Positions 12,170 to 23,292 of a DNA stretch of 64,000 bases are shown one piece after another. The position numbers were made by a program, and so were the translations under genes. The first letter of the stretch is position 1, and every line of letters begins with the position of its first letter. Source of the DNA: Rhizomucor pusillus (taxonomy: Eukaryota > Mucoromycota > Mucoromycetes > Mucorales > Lichtheimiaceae); assembly GCA_900175165.2 (NCBI GenBank), contig FWWN02000129.1, positions 45,112-109,111 of the forward strand, read 5' to 3'. The notes below the pieces were generated by a model. The model saw nothing but the letters and a program-made list of their open reading frames with translations. It did not search any database and was not told the origin of the DNA.

Positions 12170-12487
12170 TCTGAGCTAGCCGTCGTTTTCTTCTTTGGTC
12201 GACCCGCAAAGGAAGCTTGTTGTCGGAGTGCGTCCTTCTGCTATCAAAGTGGTGCCCTCAATGTAACCTTTAGAGCATTGGAAACACAATTACACTTAGA
12301 TATCATGTTACAAAGTCCTTCCTTAGTATATTCTCTCTACGCACATAAATAATTGGAAAATATGGGGCTAGTCCGTTGACAATTCTCTAAAAAATCCTGA
12401 GTGAGTAAATTGCAGCACACTAAGCGCGGTTGCCAAAGTGAATAAGCTTCTCCGCTCCAAGATCTCCAAGGTGCCTGATTCTGATCG
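12170..12487. promoter_or_regulatory. shared divergent promoter, BET5 / DHX57-like helicase
   Basis: This is a 318-bp gap between two divergently transcribed genes, so it must hold both promoters. I see no clear TATA box at a sensible distance from either ATG. Confidence 0.45.
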
Positions 12488-15400
12488 ATGGCACCAAAGA
12501 AGGCGAAATCAAAGTCAAACGCCTCGCCGGCACCCGATCCTGCACCGGCGAAGAAGAATCCAAAGAGGAATATAGTCAAGAGCGGCAATGCAGGAAGCAG
12601 CGGCAAACGCGATGCAGGCAACAACGATCAGGAACAGCAGTCCGAGAAGGTATTGCAGCAACTTCCTCTAAAGATATATATAACACATTTAAACTTGCCT
12701 GCCTGCTTTGTAGAAATCCATATTTGGAGATTGGACGGGAAAGACGCCCGTATCTTTACTGCACGAGCATTGTCAAAAGCAGGGTTGGGAGAAACCGACC
12801 TTCGATATGTCAAAGACTAAAAATGGATTTATCGGCACCGTTCAGCTAGGCAAGCGCAACAAAAAGACAGCACAGATACAGACTTTGCATTTGCGACCTC
12901 CGAACGAATGCGCCTTACCGACAGCGCTTGAGGCGCGTCACTTAGCAGCCACGTTTGCGCTGCACCGTGTCAATTCACATATGCCGATGCACCGAGTGCT
13001 CCCACCTCAGTTCAGGGATTACTGGCACCAGTTTGAAACATATAAGACTAAAAATAATGCGTGGCAGTATGCACCAGATCCATTTGCCGCACAGCCTCCT
13101 CAGCCAAAAGCTACAACTGCCGATAAACGACCCGTCAAGGAACACGCCAGCGCCGCCGTCCCGCTTCCGCAAAGCTCAAATACCAAGAATAGTACGCAAA
13201 AGACGACGTCGACTAGACCAAAAGCTGTGGATGAAAGGACCTTAAAGTATTGGGAGAGTCTGCCGGTTGTCCATATGAGTACGGACAACAGAGAATTGGT
13301 AGAACAAGTTATCAAGAACTCGAATGTTATCTATCAAAAGGTAGTAAAATATCAACAATATCTGCTCCTCTGGATTGCTAAAAAATCAAGATATAGAGAA
13401 CCGAGGATATTCCACCAGAGGAATTGCAAGAAATCAAAGAGGGTCTCGTTGATATGGGCTTTCGACCATCTCACGTTGAAGAGGCCATGGAGTACTGCGA
13501 TAGCACTGCGACTGCTTTGGATTGGCTGTGTAAGTTTTTGCACAGTGATTTATCTTCATGAAAAAAAGCAGGCATTTATTTTTTCCCTATTTTCTTGTCT
13601 AGGTCTGCATGTACCTGAAGATGGTAATAAGTTTGACGAGAAAATTGGGCAGGAAGTAATAATCATTTTTGCTAAATCGTGGACAACCTTAGATCTGCCG
13701 CCCGCCTTCATGCATGCGGGATACAATCCTACAATGACCACGATTTCGCACACGACACAGTCGCTAGGTCGAGACTGGATGATCAAGAAACTGACAAGTG
13801 TAGGCTATTCTGTAAAGATCTGTCAGGAAGCTATGGAGCAATGCAATGATAATGATCTGAAAGCGCTCGAAATGATGCAGTGGCGCTTGGTGCATGGAAA
13901 CCAAGAGATGCCATCAGAAAAAGAGGAGAAAATTGATGCATCCGAACTGGAGACTACTCGTCAAGAGGAAGTGGTTGCACTCGAATCCATCTACGGCTCG
14001 AGATTCCAAATAGTATCTGAAGAATCACAAAATGATAGACAGCATTACTCTATACGGATCTCGTCACAGCAAATCTCCTCAGACATTACAATGAAGATTA
14101 TCATACCTACCCAATCGCAATACCCTCACACGGTGCCAATCTTTGCCGTGCAGTGCGACGAATTACCAGCATACATTAAATTATCCATTATCAAGGGAGT
14201 CGTTGTCGAAGCCGAGAACAATCTGGGCATGCCCATGATATACATGTGTGCCGAGTGGCTGCAGGAGAACATCGATCAAATGATTGCTAACCCACCAAAG
14301 CTGCACGATGTCACTGAAGGTATCGCGAACCTGGTAACGCTACCTTCGACGAACAAGAAACGAAAGGCACAGCAAGGGCGACCTGCTTGGGAGACAAAGA
14401 AACGGGGCAACTCCAAGGAACTCAAAGAAGCTTTGCAGCAACTGCATGCCTCGGACGAATACGCGCCGTTTAAAGAAAGCCGCGCACGTTTGCCAGCCGA
14501 TGCATTCAAACGCGAAATTTTGAAAGCGGTATCCAGGAACCAGATCACTATTGTTAGCGGTGAGACTGGCTGTGGTAAAACTACCCAAGTACCGCAGTTT
14601 ATCCTTGACCAAGAGATCGAACTTGAACGGGGAGAGAACTGCAACATTGTTTGTACGCAACCGCGCAAAGTGGCTGCTATCGGCGTTGCAGAACGAGTTG
14701 CTGCAGAGCGTTGCGAGCCGATTGGCAAGAGTGTTGGTTATGCTGTCCGTGGTGAAACCAAGGCAAGTAGAATCAGAAATAAGCAAAAAGAAATTGTGGG
14801 ATCGAAAGTTGACACTTTTCAACGATAAAGGCTTCGGCGGATACAAGGCTACAGTTCGTCACAACCGGTGTGCTGCTGCGACGGCTCCATTCCGATCCAA
14901 ACTTGGAGGGTATCAGTCACGTCATGGTGGATGAAGTCCATGAAAGATCTGGTATTTATCGCCGTGAATTTTTATGTCCAATGTAATACTAAATGTTATC
15001 GGGCAGTCGACAGCGACTTCTTGCTGATTCTTTTGAAGCGACTGCTTGGAAAACGCAAAGATCTCAAGGTCGTACTGATGAGTGCAACAATCAATCAACA
15101 GTTATTCTCAGGCAAGTGTGAACCAAGTAAAATTAAAAACTTCATACTTATAAATATACAGAATACTTTGGCGGTGCACCGTGTATTGAGATTCCAGGAT
15201 TTACTCATCCAGTTCAGGACTTGTAAGGATGGATACAGCGCGCGCGATAGGCAGCCCTATATAACTTCTGTATTTTTACCACATAGTTACCTGGAGGACA
15301 TTGTAAGCATGACAAAGTTTGTATCCCGGATGCCTACGCCGAATCGAGATCGGGAGGACAAGGAAAGTACAGGAGGAGAATGGGCCCAGTGGCAGATCAA

Positions 15401-17313
15401 GCTGCTGGAAGCAGGCTTCGACGAACAAACAGTTCGCACTCTATCCCGATACCGCAACCAGTTAAGTATTGATTACGATCTTGTTGCGCACACGGTGAGA
15501 CATATCGTGACAATGGATACTTTGAAGCTCGAGAATGGTGCTCAGCCAGCTATTCTTATATTCATGCCAGGTAAATATTTCCAGCGTTGATGGAGGAATA
15601 TTGGTGTTTTTCTAACTACAGTTTCTCTCAGGCGCCATGGAGATCCGACGTTGCATAGAAACCATGCAGTCTGTCCTTGGTCGATCTGAAGACTATGAAA
15701 TCCTTCCCCTGCATGCAAACCTTTCCCCTCAGGAGCAAACACAAGTGTTTAAGCCGGTTCCACGCAATGTCTTCAAGATAGTTGTTGCAACTAACGTGGC
15801 AGAAACATCCATCACCATCGATGGCGTTGTCTATGTCATTGATTGCGGGCGAGTCAAGGAGACTCAGTACGACAGCGCAACGAATATGATGCATCTCGTT
15901 GAAACCTGGGCTTCGCGAGCATCATGCAAGCAGCGACGTGGTCGTGCAGGCCGTACGAGACCTGGACAATGTTTCAAACTGTTTATGCGAGATACGGAAG
16001 CAAACAAGATGAGCCCGCAGCAGATGCCGGAGATATTACGAACACCGTTGGAGCAACTGTGTCTCCAAGTCAAGGCCATGGGCGAGCAGGACGTAAGAGC
16101 TTTCTTGGGCAAGGCTATTGATCCGCCATCGACGAAAGCGTTGGAGAATGCGATAAACACACTGCAGGCAGTGGAGGCTATCCAGGACGGCAAGTCTGGC
16201 GAGCTGACACCGTTGGGCAAACACATGGTAAAATACATGTTTGTTGTTTGTATTCATTGTATTACTTGATCTATTGACTATAATGTAGGCATCTATCCCT
16301 GCCGATTTGCGGATTGGCAAAATGCTGCTGCTAGGTTCGATATTCCGTTGTCTAGAACCGGTGCTGACCATAGCGGCCATCATGTCCCTCAAGAGCCCCT
16401 TTACCTCCCCGATGGATAAACGCGAGGAGGCTCGGCAATGCCGAGAACGGTTCTCGCTAGGCAAGAGCGACTGGTTGACGGATATGAAGGCGTTTGAAAA
16501 ATGGCAGCAGATCCGCGAAGGCAAAGGCATGCGAGAGGCGCGGCAGTTCTGCGAAGAGAATTTCCTGTCCCTGCCAACACTCCTAGAAATCCAATCGTTG
16601 CGACGACAATATGCAGATGCTCTGGCTGAGATCGGGTTCTACAACCGCCAAAGCAACGAGCATTTCAATGTCAACTCTGACAACTTTAATCTCATAAAGA
16701 GCATCATTTTTGGGGGACTGAATCCAAACGTTGCCAAGATCAAGATGCCAGACACCAAGTACGACAAGGTCCTTGCCGGTACAGTTGAAAGAGAAAAGGA
16801 CGCACGCGAAATTAAATATTACGTAAAGGATGAAGGTAATACTAAACACGGCTGCGTATATGTACAGGTATTAAACAAAAAGGTTCTAGGCCGAGTATTT
16901 TTGCATCCATCATCGATTTTGTTCAACAACAACAGCTATAATTCATTATTCTTGACATACTTTTCGCGCATGACCACCTCCAAAACGTTCATCCGAGATG
17001 GCACAGAAGTACCTGCATACGCTATACTATTTTTTGGCGGCAAGGTTGATGTTGACCATTTTGGGCGCGGTCTTCAAGTGGGCCAAGACGGATGGATTAA
17101 ATTGCGTGCATGGGCGCGCATCGGCGTACTCGTCAATCAGCTTAAGCGATTGTTGCTTGCGGAGCTTGATATCAAGATCCAAGATCCAAGCGTGGATGGT
17201 AAGTTTACAGCCCTGAAATGGTGCGCGGGCTCATGCTCAGTTTCCTTTCAACAGTGTCATCAAGCAAGGTGGTACAGACGATGATTGCGTTGATAAGCAG
17301 CGACGGTTTATAA
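12488..17313 (+). CDS. DEAH-box RNA helicase, DHX57 / YLR419W type
   Basis: This is an ATP-dependent DExH RNA helicase of 1387 residues, close to the length of DHX57. Twelve exons: 12488-12649, 12714-13340, 13397-13529, 13603-14762, 14831-14951, 15007-15111, 15162-15222, 15287-15570, 15632-16227, 16289-16835, 16890-17198 and 17255-17313. Domain order: basic Lys/Ala-rich N-terminus, UBA (about 265-310), RWD (about 425-540), helicase core with [10 protein letters not shown] at about 627, DEVHERS, SATI and [12 protein letters not shown], then HA2 and OB-fold regions. Two introns start with GC: donor AAG|GCAAGT at 14763 and CAG|GCAAGT at 15112. A GT donor at either site destroys the conserved frame. 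Confidence 0.92.
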
Positions 17314-17630
17314 GGGTATTATAGACGAACTATAAATAGAAAGACAAGACAAGAAAGAAAGAAAGAAAGGAAGAAAATGTACAATTATGAAAAGGATGCA
17401 AAATTTTGATGGTGGTTTGCTGTGGTGTGCTGTGGAAGATAGAGAGAGAAAAGATATAGCTGAACAAGAGAGAGAAAGGTGTATACAAGAAAGCGGCGGG
17501 GTCGGTTGTGAGAGCAAGGTCGTAGTAGATATAGGCCTGAGCCGAGAGAATGTGTGCGCGAGAGATATGTACGATAGATTATGTTAGGAGGAGGATGAGT
17601 TGAGAAGAAAAGGCTAGGCTGCTGGGATGG
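17314..17630. other. convergent 3' region with purine-rich tract
   Basis: This lies between two converging genes. It has a GAAA-type purine run at about 17340-17370 and many AGAGAG motifs. No coding signal is seen. Confidence 0.4.
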
Positions 17631-17987
17631 TTACGCACAAATTTCGTGCTGTGCGGGGGAAATGACGGTTTCGAGTTCATCGTTGTTATTATCCTCAGAA
17701 TTGCTGCTTTGTTCCTTTCGACGACGGTCAGCAAGCATCGATTCCATTTGTCGTCGCCATTCCGACTTCAGTGTGAGCAGTTCCAGCATGTCGTGGTAAG
17801 TGAGTCTGGCAACTTCCTGAGCTGTTCGGTCTGCATCAACAAGAATTAAGATCTGTTTGTATTCAAGAAGCCTAAACATGAGATCTTTACCGTATTCTTC
17901 GTTGGCAAAAGTGCTGACATGCTCAACGTGGCAGGAAAATTGCACACGCTTCATATTGTTGTTGCTTTTCTTTTCAACGGATGCCAT
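17631..17987 (-). CDS. small conserved fungal protein with RVxF-like motif
   Basis: Two exons, 17891-17987 and 17631-17830, give 98 residues. The unspliced frame is also open, but removing the 60-nt intron restores a compact motif, EEYDRTAQEVARLTY followed by HDMLELLTLKSEW, which I recognise from short fungal hypothetical proteins; the intron-retained form breaks it. Residues MKRVQF near position 12 fit the RVxF consensus for docking to PP1 phosphatase. That motif is short, so a PP1 role is only an inference. The C-terminal third is acidic and Asn/Ser-rich. An ATG 11 codons upstream (18020) is in frame. Confidence 0.65.
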   Translation of the reverse strand: MASVEKKSNNNMKRVQFSCHVEHVSTFANEEYGKDLMFRLLEYKQILILVDADRTAQEVARLTYHDMLELLTLKSEWRRQMESMLADRRRKEQSSNSEDNNNDELETVISPAQHEICA

Positions 17988-19445
17988 GAGTACAAAGTGA
18001 AAAAAATAGAAGACGCTCAAAGGAAAGACAGGTTGTCTAAAAAGAAAGGACTAACAAGCTTACTCGTAGTTTCTTTTATACTTTTTTTTTCGTTCCGGAT
18101 TCCGCGGAAGCACAGTTTGTCTGTGCTTTCCCTTGCTGTCCTCCCTTTTCCTTCCCCCTCCCCCCAAACAGAGCATCCGCTCATTAAACAAACATGGGAT
18201 CTCTTGTAAATTTTCTGTAACTTCCATGCAATCAATCAAACGCTCCTTATTGGGATGGAAAGTGACAACGGATCGCGTATTTTCTTTGCAATGTTGCCAA
18301 TGTTCACCTTCTTGTTGAGCTCATCGTCCCTCTCACTTTTCTCTTTTAGGCAACTAAGGAGTGCATCGATCTGATATATTGATAGTAGATAAAGTATTAT
18401 ACTCTGCATCAAATCGGGCGTTCTCATTCTCGGTTAGACGCCCATGCTTAAAACAGCAAAAACGAAAGGAGAGAGGTAACACTCTTCTTGACACTGGTAA
18501 ACGGGTTCAATGACTTTGTGTCTCTTTGGACGATGCTAAGCCAGCATCACGTTCATTTCCATATTCTATGCGACCTCGAAAGCAACTTCCGTTTCTGGGT
18601 ACAATCGCGCCCACCTGCAGCAGCGGGCCAGTTGGGGGTCTTTGGGCACATGTGCTTCCAAAAAAAGCGACCCAATTTTTCGTTGCACCACATGAGAATA
18701 ATAACATTTATGCAATAATCGACCGATTTCTAGTAGGCTGGAACTTCTCTTTTGACGGGGGTTGGCATAAAGATGGTAACGACGACGACGATGAGACCAC
18801 GAGAACATTCTGCTCCCCCGATCGTGGTACTTGTTGACAGGCGGTAGTGGGAAAAACACTATATGGCCCATTTATGTATTTTTTTAGAATAAACAGTTGG
18901 TATCAGAGACTATCAACAAAGCAACAATCCGCCGTGCAGACATCAAGCAACCCGCTAAGCTATAACCGGAATACGTCAAAAGGAATAAAGCGTGCTTCCG
19001 GTTCCTCCCACATCCCTGGTGCCTCGTGCCCTGAAGATTGACACGACGAATTGATGTTTGTTCTAGTTACGTACGTACATGTGTAAATTTAAACGTTCTG
19101 CTGCTGCTGCTGCTGCTGCTGCGAAGCGCGTCGCCGCCGCTTCTCAATGCAGAAAAGCGAAATGAGATGCACGCATCCGCGGGTCACCTACAGGGAATAT
19201 AAGTACAGGTTGTCATGACGACAGCGATGCAGCAACGAGCGCGCTTTCAGCGTGTTCGCACGGAGAGAGATCAGATTTTTGCCTTTTCTTTACGTCTCTC
19301 CGACATTCCAGCAAGTTCGCGTTGTATACTGTCGGGGAAAACACAGCGGCAGCTGCGGCAGTTTAGCCCTTTTTTAAAGCCGCAAAGCGGGGCATTCACG
19401 CGCAAGCTTTTCACTTAGTTCCTTCTCTGTGCTCTCCCTTACACA
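17988..19445. other. gene-poor stretch
   Basis: No gene is supported in these 1.46 kb. Short frames occur on both strands without domains. Features seen are a CT-rich run at about 18130-18170, a (CTG)8 tract at 19098-19121, and the sequence TTGGTATCAGAGAC at about 18896, which resembles a tRNA-primer site of copia-type retroelements but has no element around it. Confidence 0.45.
19098..19121 (+). repeat. (CTG)8 microsatellite
   Basis: Eight perfect CTG units lie in non-coding sequence about 325 bp upstream of the Ecl1-family gene. Confidence 0.9.
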
Positions 19446-19879
19446 ATGGACTTGTCGTGGTGCATCATTTGTGACAACCGCATTGACGGTGATGTGGTAA
19501 ATATTCTGATCACTGATCTAGCACCGATCTCGGCACTGATCGCTGATTGATCTTGTAGAATGACTCTGAGCTCTACTGCTCTGAAACGTGCAAGAACAAG
19601 GACGCTACCATCCCTTCGCAGCAGCAGGCGCAGCAACAGATGTTGTTCGAGCTCCCGGCGCGTACACGCGGCGCCACGCCCAACTTGAAGAACCTTATGT
19701 TGCTCAGGAACAAGCAGCAACGGCCTCCTGCCCCATCCACATCGTATCCTTGGATCCCGTTGTACCGCAGAAGACACGGTATCCAGATCTCGAGACGACA
19801 GCCTTCCGTCTGCCGCAAATCCACAACGGTCGGCAACTTTGTTCAAAACCATGGCAGTCAGCACGGCGTGGCTTTTTAA
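19446..19879 (+). CDS. Ecl1-family small zinc-binding protein
   Basis: Exons 19446-19496 and 19559-19879 encode 123 residues. The N-terminus reads MDLSWCIICDNRI, then, after the 62-nt intron, LYCSETCKNKD. The four cysteines in C-x2-C ... C-x3-C spacing after MDL are the signature of the Ecl1/2/3 family, which extends chronological lifespan in fission yeast and is linked to stress and zinc/sulphur starvation responses. The rest is Gln-rich, then basic with RRRHGIQISRRQ near the end. Length is in the range of the family (80-200). Confidence 0.72.
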
Positions 19880-20735
19880 ACGACGCAACAAGAAAATCAT
19901 TCACATTGCACGATCACCACCACACCCCCCGTTTCAGCATTCTTTTCCCACTATCATTTCCCTCGTTCTCCCCGTAAGAAAATGATGAAAAAACATCCCA
20001 GCTTTGTATATATACATATAACCATCCAAAAAATTGATCCATCAGTTCTTTAGCTAGCATCTACTCCCCTTCCTGCTCATATATATATATATGTTTTCAA
20101 AAATAACTCAAAATACCCTATTCCCTTCCCATTCACAACACAAAAATCTGTTTTTACTAGCATTCCGATCCTATCCTATCCAGCATTCATTAAACATATC
20201 TATCTCCCCATCGCCTTTAGCGGGTAACGTGCTATATATAGATGTCTATTGCTGTGTACTGTGTCTTGATGATAGCGCTGGATAGATTGAGGTTGGCTCA
20301 CGAATGTCAATGCGAGATGTCGTGAATATTTGATATTCACCGAGTACCTTACTCATATTCGAATGCTGACAAGTACTTCGTTTTGAAGTCACCAGTCATC
20401 ATGGATATATTCTGAGGTACGCGTATTACTACGCCAGAATTTTGCAACAAGCTAGCACTTTCGGCATTAAGATCATTTACTTGTGATAGATTGCTGAATG
20501 GCATAAAAGGATGGAACAAGGAGCGAAGGGAACGGGTAAGACAAAGAATTGCTCTTTATGCAAACGACATCCGAGGAAAAGACGCGGTTTTCCTATTATT
20601 CCTAGAAATGTGGAAATTTACACTGCACTCAATGAAGAGAAATTATTTGCGATCCCTGAATCATCAACCGCATTGAGGCCCAAGTTTTAAGATGATATGG
20701 TGTTGTTTTTATTGTTGTTCTTTGTACAAAGCAAT
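19880..20735. other. intergenic stretch
   Basis: This is AT-rich, with ATATATATATAT at about 20078-20092 and several TATATA motifs. It contains the 3' ends of two convergent genes. Nothing coding is recognised. Confidence 0.4.
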
Positions 20736-21177
20736 CTAGTGTTCATCACCACCTTCAGCAGCGTGACCGGCCTTGGAGGTCAAGTAAGCGTGTCGAGACT
20801 TGGCCCAGGTGAAGATACCGTAGCCGATACCAAATGCGACACCGACGTAGGGAACCTGAGAGATAACACGGCGAGAGGTGTTGAAAATGGCGTTGTGAAG
20901 AGCACCAGCAAAGAGCTTCTGTTCGAAAGGCGAGAGCATGTAGGTCACGACACCCTAATTAAAAAATTAGACCCGTCAGTCTCTCTCCTTTTCCCTAAGA
21001 TCATCTTCATTCACAAAATGTGAATGGCATTTCCTCCAAAATAACGTACACGTTGAGTAGGGCCGCCCAAGTTGCCCCACCTAACACCAGCATGTTAGCG
21101 AAACACGATCATCAACATTGTAAAAAGAAAGCGAAAACGTACCAGCCCATGTAAGTTTTACCGCCAGCGCCACCCAT
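20736..21177 (-). CDS. QCR8: cytochrome bc1 complex subunit 8
   Basis: This is a small inner-membrane subunit of respiratory complex III (ubiquinol-cytochrome c reductase), 94 residues long. Exons are 21143-21177, 21050-21080 and 20736-20954; the 31-nt middle exon is tiny but keeps phase. The order MGGAGGKTYMGWWGNLG, then GVVTYMLSPFEQ and IFNTSRRVISQVPYVG matches the QCR8/UQCRQ family. A single transmembrane helix covers VPYVGVAFGIGYGIFTWA. The second intron carries a CTAAC branch site close to its acceptor. As in other fungi there is no cleaved presequence. Confidence 0.93.
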
Positions 21178-23292
21178 GTTTTCTTTTCAAATGGTAGTTG
21201 CAAGTTAGTACAAACAGTTGACGGTGGCCTTGTCGGCGCATGGTCTACCTTATTGATTCAAGTTTCAAAGCAGGGGGTGAATATTGAAAAGGTGTTTTCC
21301 GTCGACTAGGGCGCCGGCTCAAATTGTGACGTCGTTTCCGCCAGCGTCGTCGGGGCCTTAAATGCACTTACCAATCTGGCACTGCTCGTATCTGTTCTTC
21401 AAGGAGGGAAGTTTGCCTAGCAAAAAACTGATGATGTATACTTAGTAAAATTGCTTTCATTTTCCGCGCAGCAATGTCGAAGTTTTGTGGCATTTCTGTA
21501 CTTAGGATCATGGAAGTAGAAGTCTCTTGCTTTTCATCTCCTCATCGTACCTCCAGTTTAAATATGTAAATAGTCCTCCAGGTAATGCTGGATGGCAGTC
21601 ATAGCTGAAAACAGGCATATGCAAAGAGGAAATTCAAAGCTAGCTGATATCTTGCGAAATCTGAAAAGATATCTATGCACTGCATCTAAAAGGAATCGGG
21701 TACCTGTGATAGGATGTTTTTGCTCATTATTATCTCTTCTTGGCACTACTGCCTGGCTAAATGCAACATCCCAGCTTTTATAGTTGGCAAAATCTATTCG
21801 CTTACTCAATATGGAACACTAATTGGAGGTACTGTCGCCTATCTTCCGGCCTGAGCGTATTCTATGCAACGTGGCCTCAACGGTACAAAGTGAATGATCT
21901 TTCTCTCGTACCGGTGGCGTTAGCGTAGTAATAAATCGGGAGACGACGAGCTTCACGTTGCATCCGTAAACAGCAACTAGTAGTTGTTCATGTTCACCGG
22001 TTTTGGAAAACCCACATGGTGGCAACAAGTAAAAATAGGGGAGGACTTGTCACGACCGGGCCGGATAAACCATTCGCTTGATCATGGCGAAATGTATCGT
22101 GGGCGTTTAGTTAGGCGAAAAAAGCGTGGTCTATACGGATACACGGTATGGCCATGTAGCACAGGGGCAAAACGCCGATCATATTGTAATAAAGGTGGTG
22201 AATATTTAGCCTTTTTCTACGCACACACTTGTTGCACGACCACCACCCAGTCCGAAAAATAAAAATTTAGGGAAAAAATAGAAAACAAGTCGCCGATCTG
22301 CTCAACAAGAACGTCAATCAGTGAACAGGTCACGGAGGTTCTGAGGGCGCGGATAGGAGTATCTAGCAGGTGTATCGATACGTTGGGAAATTTCCCTGGA
22401 ACATCATTGCAAGTGGCGAATCTCAAGTGTTTCGGCGTAAAAAAGAAAAAAAAAGAATTCACAGAGTGAAACAGGAATCCGTCCGGGTATTACATACACA
22501 AAGAGAACAGGATAGTGGAAAAATGTGATCTCCCTAGTTACCGTATTATTCATCATGGAAGGTTGCATCCTCTAACTTTGTTGAATGGATAGTACGCTGT
22601 CAGATGCCTGGAGACTTTTTGCATGGTAATATATATCACACGCGTGCTTTAGTTTGATCGACCGTGACGAAAAAACGTGGCTATGATTGTCGTCGTCACC
22701 CCCTTGTTGATGGGATAGCCTCCCGGGATGGAGGCGGGAAGGTGCTTCGGCCTTGTACAACACGAGGTTCCAAATTCGGATCTCCAAGTGAATCGATACA
22801 AAATGCCAACAAACAAGAATTTCGAGCCTCCACGGGGACAGAATAAAAAATAGCTGCGCCAAATGCAAGGCACAGGTAACTGCGCAGGGCTTTGCTTCTG
22901 GATGTCAGAATACCCATCAGCGTCAGCAGCAGTACATCGATCAGCATATACATGTATAGAGAGAGACAGAAAGCGCGCAGGTTTCGTCGTAGCCGTACAC
23001 AGTTGGCTATAAATTGGGTTGGGCAATTACCTCATTTGTAAACTTAGCTCGCGTGGATGAAAACGAGCGAGGATATAGGAACCTTCTCTTAGGAAATGTG
23101 AAAAAGCCAAGTCCGTGTTTGAAACCTTGTTGTTCTTCTTCCACTTCTTCTTCTTTCTCACTTTCGCTTTACTCCTTTGGTGCGATAAAAATACTTGTCG
23201 TCCTCCCTCCTATTTTTTCCCCACTGTAAATTGTGCGTGCGGGTGTGCTGTACGAGCCGACTGTTGCATAACACGTTTGATGGCCGCGGACT
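21178..23292. other. gene-poor stretch
   Basis: No supported gene in 2.1 kb. The sequence TGTCACGACCGG at about 22049 resembles the start of a gypsy-type LTR, with AATAAA about 140 bp on and CACGACCACCACCCAG at about 22237, so a solo LTR remnant is possible but not shown. CT-rich runs at 23128-23220 probably belong to the promoter of the next gene. Confidence 0.4.

Noticed and set aside
18896..18910. TTGGTATCAGAGAC resembling a copia-type primer-binding site after an LTR end
   Set aside because: No LTR pair, gag or pol sequence is found around it, and a short match can arise by chance.
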